Below are positions 1 through 5,481 of a stretch of DNA of 7,864 bases, piece after piece; position 1 is the stretch's first letter; each line of letters begins with the position of its first letter. Under the pieces are notes generated by a model that saw nothing but the letters and a program-made list of their open reading frames with translations, ran no database searches and was not told where the DNA came from. Source of the DNA: Burkholderiales bacterium (GTDB lineage: Bacteria > Pseudomonadota > Gammaproteobacteria > Burkholderiales > Usitatibacteraceae); NCBI GenBank assembly GCA_017880705.1, contig JADGRS010000139.1, positions 1-7,864 on the forward strand, read 5' to 3'. The position numbers and the translations under genes are program-made.

Positions 1-240
1 GAAGGTGAGGACAAGCCGCTCAAGTACCCGAAGATGTTCGAGAACGCCGCGCGCGTGGTTATGACGAAGACGGACCTTCTGCCCTACGTGCCATTCGACA
101 TCGATCGTGCCGTCGCCAATGCGCTGACCGTCAATCCGAAGCTCGAATTCACCCGCGTGTCGGCGCTGACCGGAGACGGTCTCGACGAATGGTTCGCGTT
201 CCTGCGCGCGACCGCGCGGGCCGCGCGCCAAGCCGTGTGA
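1..240 (+). CDS. hypB: Hydrogenase nickel incorporation GTPase HypB, C-terminal part
   Basis: This is the 3' end of a gene that begins before the window; the frame is open from base 1 and stops at TGA 238-240, giving the last 79 residues. It begins EGEDKPLKYPKMF, a block typical of HypB just before the G4 guanine-specificity motif. The G4 motif here reads TKTD (bases 64-75) where many GTPases have NKxD, and LLPYVPFDID follows, as in HypB. The end, VSALTGDGLDEWFAFL, matches the G5-like SALTGxGL motif and the last helix of SIMIBI GTPases. Known role of the family: with HypA, HypB delivers nickel to the [NiFe]-hydrogenase large subunit in a GTP-dependent step in the cytoplasm. The N-terminal metal-binding region and P-loop are outside the window and cannot be judged. 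Its stop overlaps the hypF start, so the two are co-transcribed and probably translationally coupled. Identity is very likely. Confidence 0.95.
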   Translation, partial: EGEDKPLKYPKMFENAARVVMTKTDLLPYVPFDIDRAVANALTVNPKLEFTRVSALTGDGLDEWFAFLRATARAARQAV

Positions 241-2528
241 GCGCCGCACCGCCGGTCGCCGCGCGCCTGCTCCGCGTGACGGGCGTCGTACAGGGGGTGG
301 GCTTCCGGCCGTTCGTGCACCGGCTCGCGATGCGCCATGCGCTCGTGGGGTGGGTTCGCAATGTTGCCGGCGCGGTCGAGATTCACGTAGAAGGGGATGT
401 CGAGGAAATCCGGACATTCCACCGGGAGCTCAGTGCCGAAGCACCGGTCGTCTCTCAGATCGATGCGGTGGCCATCGTGCACGCCGTGCCCACCGGTTCG
501 TGCGAGTTCCGCATCGTCGCGAGCGCCGACGCCGACGGCAACCGCCCGATCACCGCGGATCTCAGCTGCTGCGCGGAATGCGAGGCGGAGCTGTTCGATC
601 CCGCGAATCGCCGCTACGAGCATCCGTTCATCACGTGCACGAGCTGCGGACCGAGATACACCATCATTCGCTCGCTGCCCTACGACCGCGAGCGAACCTC
701 GATGGCCGCCTTCCAGCGCTGCGAACGCTGCGAGTCCGAGTACCTCGACCCGGCAAACCGCCGTCATCACGCGGAAACCGTCGCCTGCCCCGAATGTGGT
801 CCGAGCGTCTGGCTCACCGATAACAGCGGCGCAGAGCGCTCGCGCGGTAGCGCCGCGATCCGCGATGCCGCCGCGCGCCTGCGCAGCGGTGATATCGTCG
901 CGATCCGCGGCATCGGCGGATTCCATCTCGCGTGCGACGCGACCGACGACGTGACGGTGCGTCGACTCCGCGAGCGAAAGCGGCGCGACGCACGGCCGTT
1001 CGCCATCATGGTTCGGACGCTTGGCGATGCGCGGTCGGTCAGCGTCGTCTCCGTCGAGGAGGCCCGCCTCCTCGGCGGCGCGGAACGCCCGGTGGTTCTG
1101 CTGCGGCGCGATGAGGAATCGCCGATTGCACCATCGGTGTCGCCCGGGCTCGACCGCATCGGTGTGATGCTCGCCTACACGCCTCTTCATCATCTCCTGC
1201 TCGAAGCTGTTGGGCGGCCGCTCGTGATGACGAGCGGCAACCTGACCGACGAGCCGATCGCCATCGGCAACGCGGAAGCACTTCGCCGACTCCGCGACAT
1301 CGCCAATCTCTTCCTGCTCCACGACCGCGAGATCCTCGCAGGGGTAGACGACTCGGTGGCTCGCGTGGTCGACGGTGCGCCGCTGCTGCTGCGCCGGGCG
1401 CGGGGCTATGTGCCACGCGCGGTGCGCCTGCCCGTTGCGTCCCCGCGGCCGTTGATCGCCGTCGGCGCGCACCTCAAGAACACGTTCACGCTCGTTCGCG
1501 GCGATGTCGCGCATGTGAGCTCGCATATCGGCAACCTGGATAGCGTCGAGAGTCTCGCGCATTTCCACGACAGCCTCGCGCGCTACACGGACCTCTTCCG
1601 TATCGCGCCCGAGGTTGCCGTTCGGGATCTGCACCCCGGCTATCTCTCGACGCGCGTGGCCGAGGAGTTGGGTCTGTCTCGCACGATCGTGGTGCAGCAC
1701 CACCACGCGCACATCGCCGCCGTCGCCGCGGAGCATGGCGTCACGACCCGGGTCGTCGGACTGGCCTTCGACGGCACCGGCTTCGGTGACGACGGCAGCA
1801 TTTGGGGAGCGGAGACACTGGTCGCGGACCTCAACGGCTATCGGCGCGCGGCGCACCTTCGGTCTGTGCCCCTCCCGGGTGGCGACCTCGCGGTGCGCGA
1901 GCCCTGGCGCTCCGCGCTCGGCTACCTGTCGTTGGACCCAGCCAGCGCCGATGCGTTCGCGCTCGCATTCCGGGACGTCGCGGATCGTGATCGCGCCACT
2001 GCGGAGCGTCAGATCGAACGGCGGTTGAATGCACCGCACGCTTCATCACTGGGTCGGTTATTCGACGCTGCGGCAGCAGTGCTGGGGCTGCGTGCCCGCT
2101 GCAGCTACGAGGGCCAGGCACCCATGGAGCTCGAGTCGCTCGCTGGTTCCGCGCTTGCGGAGCCGCTGTCGTTTCCCGTGCGGGAGACCGACGGTTGTCT
2201 CGTGCTCGATCCAATCCCGTTGCTCAGCGCACTGGGTGAGCTGCGCCAGCGTGGAGAAGATCTCGCCATCCTGGCTGCGCGCTTCCACGAGAGCGTCGCG
2301 AGCGCCTCGGCGGAGGTTGCCCTCGCCGTGGCCGATGGTTTCGGCCTCGACACGGTCGTATTGGCGGGAGGCTCATTCCAAAACGCGCGACTCCTGTCCA
2401 GCGTGCGGACGCGCCTCGAGGCGCGTCGTCTGCGCGTGCTCGTACCGCGACAATTCAGCCCGAATGACGGCGCCATCAGCTTCGGTCAAGCGGCCGTCGC
2501 TGCATCGGTGCTCGCGCGAGGGGATTGA
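237..2528 (+). CDS. hypF: Carbamoyltransferase HypF, [NiFe]-hydrogenase maturation
   Basis: Complete, 763 residues from GTG 237, close to the ~750 usual for HypF. Family role: it uses carbamoyl phosphate and ATP to make a carbamoyl adenylate and passes the carbamoyl group to the C-terminal Cys of HypE, which dehydrates it to the CN ligand of the hydrogenase iron. Domains in order: acylphosphatase-like (residues ~10-98; VVQGVGFRPF with Arg24, and Asn42 in RNVAG); two zinc fingers, each CX2C-X18-CX2C (Cys112/115/134/137 and 162/165/184/187), both containing DPANRR; YrdC/Sua5-like nucleotide-binding domain (~200-390; RERKRRDARPFAIM, SGNLTDEP); Kae1-like carbamoyltransferase domain (~405-763; metal-binding HHHAH at 488-492, FDGTGFGDDG, GGSFQN, NDGAISFGQ). 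All key residues I can check are present. An in-frame ATG at 189 exists, but it adds 16 residues with no homology and lies deep in hypB. The GTG gives the classic GTGA overlap and places VQGVGFRP at the usual distance from the N terminus. There is no clear Shine-Dalgarno sequence, consistent with coupling to hypB. Confidence 0.97.
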   Translation: MSAAPPVAARLLRVTGVVQGVGFRPFVHRLAMRHALVGWVRNVAGAVEIHVEGDVEEIRTFHRELSAEAPVVSQIDAVAIVHAVPTGSCEFRIVASADADGNRPITADLSCCAECEAELFDPANRRYEHPFITCTSCGPRYTIIRSLPYDRERTSMAAFQRCERCESEYLDPANRRHHAETVACPECGPSVWLTDNSGAERSRGSAAIRDAAARLRSGDIVAIRGIGGFHLACDATDDVTVRRLRERKRRDARPFAIMVRTLGDARSVSVVSVEEARLLGGAERPVVLLRRDEESPIAPSVSPGLDRIGVMLAYTPLHHLLLEAVGRPLVMTSGNLTDEPIAIGNAEALRRLRDIANLFLLHDREILAGVDDSVARVVDGAPLLLRRARGYVPRAVRLPVASPRPLIAVGAHLKNTFTLVRGDVAHVSSHIGNLDSVESLAHFHDSLARYTDLFRIAPEVAVRDLHPGYLSTRVAEELGLSRTIVVQHHHAHIAAVAAEHGVTTRVVGLAFDGTGFGDDGSIWGAETLVADLNGYRRAAHLRSVPLPGGDLAVREPWRSALGYLSLDPASADAFALAFRDVADRDRATAERQIERRLNAPHASSLGRLFDAAAAVLGLRARCSYEGQAPMELESLAGSALAEPLSFPVRETDGCLVLDPIPLLSALGELRQRGEDLAILAARFHESVASASAEVALAVADGFGLDTVVLAGGSFQNARLLSSVRTRLEARRLRVLVPRQFSPNDGAISFGQAAVAASVLARGD

Positions 2529-2554
2529 CGATTCAACGTGCCATCCGGGTGGCC

Positions 2555-2579
2555 CCCTTGCTCCCCGCCGGGAGAAGGG
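2555..2579. other. Strong hairpin after hypF, no U-tract
   Basis: CCCTT-G-CTCCC pairs with GGGAG-AAGGG around a CGCC loop (2566-2569). This makes ten base pairs with a single bulged G at 2560. It starts 27 bases after the hypF stop. The bases after it (ATACAAGTC) are not U-rich, so it does not look like a canonical intrinsic terminator. It could be a 3'-end stabilising hairpin, an attenuating structure between hypF and the next gene, or one copy of a dispersed REP-like palindrome. A smaller palindrome, GCCA/TGGC (2540-2543 and 2550-2553), lies directly upstream. Confidence 0.55.
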
Positions 2580-2583
2580 ATAC

Positions 2584-2612
2584 AAGTCTGACGCCCGATC
2601 GCGGCCAGACTT
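2584..2612. other. Inverted repeat upstream of the prsW-like gene
   Basis: AAGTCTG (2584-2590) is the exact reverse complement of CAGACTT (2606-2612). Inside it GCC (2593-2595) pairs with GGC (2603-2605), leaving a two-base bulge AC and a seven-base loop. It ends 23 bases before the ATG of the next gene. It could fold in a 5' leader RNA, or be an operator-type site. Nothing in the sequence says which, and short repeats of this kind also arise by chance. Confidence 0.35.
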
Positions 2613-2626
2613 AAAGCGAACACTCC

Positions 2627-2630
2627 GGAG
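2627..2630 (+). promoter_or_regulatory. Ribosome binding site of the prsW-like gene
   Basis: GGAG lies five bases before ATG 2636, within CCGGAGAGCGC. It is the only good Shine-Dalgarno match near this end of the frame. It supports ATG 2636 as the start and independent translation, in contrast to the coupled hypB-hypF junction. Confidence 0.6.
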
Positions 2631-2635
2631 AGCGC

Positions 2636-5401
2636 ATGATCCTCGCGATCATCTTCGCGCAGGTGTGGGGAGTCGTACAGCTGATCGCCCTGACGAGCAT
2701 GGCCCGCACCGTTCGGGTGCGCACCGTGTTCGCGGCTATGGCCGTGGGATTCTACGCGATTGGTCCGGTTACGGCGTTCATCCAGCTCTCGTGGATCCAC
2801 CTCGCGGCGCCGCTGATCGGAATGCCGCCTGCCGCCCTGCAGGGAATCGCATCCTATTCGGTGGACCCCTTCATCGAAGAAGCGATGAAGCTGCTCCCAC
2901 TCGCGATCCTGATGCTGATCCCGGCGATCCGGCGTCAGTGGTCAGTGTCGGATTGTGTGCTGATCGGCGCGGCCACCGGCTCCGGTTTCGGGCTCACCGA
3001 GCATCTCTTTCGGTACGCCGCCAATCCCGGCGCGGCGGAGGGTGTGTCCGGGGGATGGGTGTTGTCGATTGGCAACTTCAATGTCCTGGTGCCAGGCATT
3101 TTTCGCACGCTCACGTCATGGATCCCCAACGGCACGTTCTTCCATTCCGACCCCATCATCATAAACTGGCATCTCGCGTGGTCGGCGATCGGCGGGCTCG
3201 CTGTCGGATTGATCGTGCGCAAGCCGGTGAAGAGGGCCTGGCTCATTGCCAGCGGACTGTTTCTTTTTATCGGACTGGATCACGCAGCGGGGAACGCGCG
3301 GAATATCCAGGACACCTGGCTCGCGCTGCTCGCGGCACCGCTCCAGTTTCTCACGATCTGCCTTGGACTGTTGGTGCTTGCGGCCATCGTCGCCGCCTGG
3401 TGGCTCGACCAGCCGTCGCAACGCCTTGGCATGGCTCTCGGGCCGCTCCTCGCGGCCGAACAGTCCTCGTCGTCGCAGAGGTCCGGGACACTCGCCGCCG
3501 CGTTCAGTCGCCTACCGTGGTCGCTGCCGTGGGTGGTCGGCTTCGACAGGGCGCGTCGCGCGTACCAGGCGGCGCACGCCGCTTCCCCCGATGGCCACGA
3601 TGATCTGCGCGAAGCCGTCGTCGCGCACCGGGATGCCGTCGACCTGAAGTTGAAACAGCCCTTGGCACCGGCGCTTCTCCCTTCCTGGCTGACGTCGGGC
3701 AATTTGCGCAACGAGATTCGAAGCGCGTTGCGGCGGCCGCCGGTCATTATCTGGCTGGTGTTGATCGCACCCTCCGTACTCTTCCTCATCGTTGGCGGCT
3801 GGCCGCAGACCGCCGGGCTCCAGAAGGTGCTGACCGGGCCATTCGTGTGGCCGTTGGTTCTGCTCATCACGGTGGCCAACCAGTCTCGTCTCGCCTGGCG
3901 TGTGATCGTCGGCGTACGCGGCCTGCCGGCAACCGCGCGGCTTCCGGTCGGAGACGATGCCGCCATGCTCGGCCTCCAGCTCGCATGCGGTGTGGGCGCG
4001 ATCAGTCTCGGAGGATTCACGTTGCTGCGCGTCCTCAGCGGTGTCTCGGCGGGACAGACGTTGCTGTCGCACGCGCACGCGGCAGATGCGGCGGACCGTG
4101 TGACGCCTGGGAGCGGGTCGGCTGTCGCGGGGAGCGCAGGCGCGTTCGATCCGCCACCCGCTTCCCCCGATCTCCCGGAAGGCCCAGCCGACGCCGCAGC
4201 CGCCGCAGCCGCTGCCGGCGCGGCGGCTGCCAACGATGGGGCAGCCGGCGATGGTGCGGCCGACGACGGGACGCCCGGCGATTCAGCGGATGGTCCTGCG
4301 GGGAACGATGTTTCCTCCAGCGAGGCAGCGGCGGAGAAGGCGGCCAACGAGGCAGCGGCCGCCAACGCGGGGACGGCGGCCAGCGAAGCGGCGGCGGCTC
4401 AGGCAGCGGCGGCGGCGGCGGAGTCCGCTGCTCGCGAGGAAGCCGCCGGGGAGGCGAGCACCGGCGGAGCGTTTGACCCGCCGCCGCCGTCGCTGGAGTT
4501 GCCCCACACTGCTGTTGATGCCGCATCCGACGCGTCTGCGCCGGCTACCGAGGGCGCGGCGGCCGGCGAGTACGAGGCAAATAGAGCCGCGGCTGCCGCG
4601 GACGATGCCGCACAAGCGGCTGCCGACGATGCGGCGTCGGCGAAGCCGCAGCCCGCGCCGGCACCGCCACAACCCACGCCACAGGATCAAGCGGATGACG
4701 CGGTAGCACGCTCCGAACAGGCTGACGACGATGCGGTCGCTGCGCAGAAAGCTCGAAACGACGCGCGCGACGCACTGGACCACGCCGAGATCAAACAGAG
4801 GACTGACGACCCCGGATATGACCCCGATGTCGCGGCCGCGCGGGAGCGTCTCAATGAAGCGCGAGCTGCATCCGTGAAGGCCGACGCGGCGGCGGTCGAC
4901 GGTGATGACCCCTGGGATCCGAATGCCCCCAATAAGTCGGCTGCGGACGCGTTTGGGCGTGGCGTCAAGGATGCGCAGCAGGCCGAAGCCGACGCACAGA
5001 GTGCCCTTGCTGATCGCCAGGCTGCGGATGTCGCGAGCGCCAAGGCCGCCGCAGACCAGGCCCAGAGTGCGCTAGACGCGGCGAACGCGAAGGCAGCCGC
5101 GGCGAACCAGAATGTTGCGACTTCTCAGGCCAATGCGGATGCGGCGGCAGCCAAAGCGGCCAGCGACGCCGCGCGCGCCGCGAACCCCGCTCAAGCAGCA
5201 GCGGACGATGCGGCCAAGGCACTCGCCGCCGCGCAAGCAAGCGAGAACAAAGCGTTTTTCGGGAACGACGCGAAGGCATACCATGACGCCCGTGCGGCAT
5301 TGGATGCCGCGAGGGCAAAAGCCGACGCGGCGCAGGCGGCCGCCGATGCCGCCAAGAATGATGGCTCGGGAGGGAGCATCGCGGCGCACAAGAAGCCGTG
5401 A
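2636..5401 (+). CDS. PrsW-family intramembrane metalloprotease with long Ala-rich tail
   Basis: 921 residues, several times longer than typical PrsW (about 200-400). Residues 1-255 form the protease domain, with about eight hydrophobic segments. Its motifs are FIEEAMK (Glu81, Glu82, Lys85), GSGFGLTEH (Glu122), NWHLAWSAIGG (His179) and LDHAAGN (His216), as expected for a metal-dependent intramembrane protease of the PrsW type. Residues 256-368 are basic and soluble. Membrane segments follow at about 369-388, 400-416 and 443-467. The rest (468-921) is a hydrophilic tail dominated by Ala, Asp, Glu, Lys and Gln. It contains two copies of GAFDPPP, a Pro-rich hinge (667-682) and a helical, coiled-coil-like stretch (683-906). 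Basic residues flank the cytoplasmic side of the last three segments, so I infer that the tail lies outside the cytoplasm. Family knowledge: PrsW of Bacillus cleaves the anti-sigma factor RsiW; the substrate here is unknown. No sigma or anti-sigma gene is adjacent. The gene probably forms its own unit or the end of the hyp transcript. The protease-like domain is well supported; the tail function is not. Confidence 0.85.
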   Translation: MILAIIFAQVWGVVQLIALTSMARTVRVRTVFAAMAVGFYAIGPVTAFIQLSWIHLAAPLIGMPPAALQGIASYSVDPFIEEAMKLLPLAILMLIPAIRRQWSVSDCVLIGAATGSGFGLTEHLFRYAANPGAAEGVSGGWVLSIGNFNVLVPGIFRTLTSWIPNGTFFHSDPIIINWHLAWSAIGGLAVGLIVRKPVKRAWLIASGLFLFIGLDHAAGNARNIQDTWLALLAAPLQFLTICLGLLVLAAIVAAWWLDQPSQRLGMALGPLLAAEQSSSSQRSGTLAAAFSRLPWSLPWVVGFDRARRAYQAAHAASPDGHDDLREAVVAHRDAVDLKLKQPLAPALLPSWLTSGNLRNEIRSALRRPPVIIWLVLIAPSVLFLIVGGWPQTAGLQKVLTGPFVWPLVLLITVANQSRLAWRVIVGVRGLPATARLPVGDDAAMLGLQLACGVGAISLGGFTLLRVLSGVSAGQTLLSHAHAADAADRVTPGSGSAVAGSAGAFDPPPASPDLPEGPADAAAAAAAAGAAAANDGAAGDGAADDGTPGDSADGPAGNDVSSSEAAAEKAANEAAAANAGTAASEAAAAQAAAAAAESAAREEAAGEASTGGAFDPPPPSLELPHTAVDAASDASAPATEGAAAGEYEANRAAAAADDAAQAAADDAASAKPQPAPAPPQPTPQDQADDAVARSEQADDDAVAAQKARNDARDALDHAEIKQRTDDPGYDPDVAAARERLNEARAASVKADAAAVDGDDPWDPNAPNKSAADAFGRGVKDAQQAEADAQSALADRQAADVASAKAAADQAQSALDAANAKAAAANQNVATSQANADAAAAKAASDAARAANPAQAAADDAAKALAAAQASENKAFFGNDAKAYHDARAALDAARAKADAAQAAADAAKNDGSGGSIAAHKKP
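4136..4198 (+). repeat. GAFDPPP repeat, copy 1 (protein level)
   Basis: Residues 501-521 of the PrsW-like protein. GAFDPPP is followed by ASPDLP and, after a few residues, DAA. Copy 2 begins 110 residues downstream with the same layout. It marks the start of the low-complexity tail, about 35 residues after the last membrane segment. Confidence 0.7.
4406..4420 (+). repeat. GCG x5 triplet tract in the tail
   Basis: Five consecutive GCG alanine codons inside the Ala-rich tail (residues 591-595). Because the unit is a codon, slippage here would change the tail length without breaking the frame. It is short, so length variation is only a possibility. Confidence 0.45.
4466..4528 (+). repeat. GAFDPPP repeat, copy 2 (protein level)
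   Basis: Residues 611-631 of the PrsW-like protein: GAFDPPP, then PSLELP, then after a few residues DAA. The seven core residues match copy 1 exactly, but five of the seven codons differ at the third base. The duplication is therefore not a recent DNA copy. Confidence 0.7.
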
Positions 5402-5425
5402 GCTGAATTGGAACGATATTGATGA

Positions 5426-5457
5426 AAAAGGGAGCGACATCGCTGTCGCTCCCTTTT
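5426..5457. terminator. Bidirectional Rho-independent terminator
   Basis: AAAAGGGAGCGACA (5426-5439) pairs perfectly with TGTCGCTCCCTTTT (5444-5457) around a TCGC loop. That is a 14-bp stem with a ten-pair core. Reading right, the stem ends in TTTT; reading left, the complement of 5425-5429 gives TTTTT. It sits between the stop of the PrsW-like gene (5401) and the stop of nrdJ (5482-5484), so it can end both convergent transcripts. Confidence 0.93.
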
Positions 5458-5481
5458 CCGCGCTGCGCCCCGCGAGCTACA

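Noticed and set aside
189..236. Upstream ATG as the hypF start
   Set aside because: It adds 16 Arg-rich residues not expected in HypF and extends the overlap with hypB to 52 bases. GTG 237 gives the usual GTGA coupling and normal length.
34..240. A separate 68-residue small protein starting at ATG 34
   Set aside because: The frame is open upstream to base 1, and the residues before ATG 34 (EGEDKPLKYPK) are conserved HypB sequence. It is the end of hypB, not a small gene.
84..2039. A 651-codon open frame on the minus strand opposite hypB-hypF
   Set aside because: It lies antisense to hypF, whose domains and motifs are unmistakable. Its translation is Arg/Ala/His-rich without recognisable motifs, as expected from antisense frames in GC-rich DNA.
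2558..2586. A sigma-70-like promoter (TTGCTC, 17-base gap, TACAAG) before the prsW-like gene
   Set aside because: Only three of six and four of six bases match consensus, and both elements lie in the arms of the hairpins. It is too weak to list as a promoter.
2029..3603. A 524-codon plus-strand frame running from hypF into the prsW-like gene
   Set aside because: It overlaps two well-supported genes in another frame, crosses the hairpin-containing gap, and gives a Ser/Arg-rich product with no family resemblance.
3280..4365. A 361-codon minus-strand frame with an Ala-rich end
   Set aside because: It is the mirror of the Ala-rich tail coding region; antisense GC-rich triplets also read as Ala. 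It has no motif and no good ribosome site.
4136..5390. Ala-rich repetitive region as a tandem DNA repeat or CRISPR-like array
   Set aside because: There are no regularly spaced identical DNA units. The repetition is at the amino-acid level, and the frame runs through without interruption.
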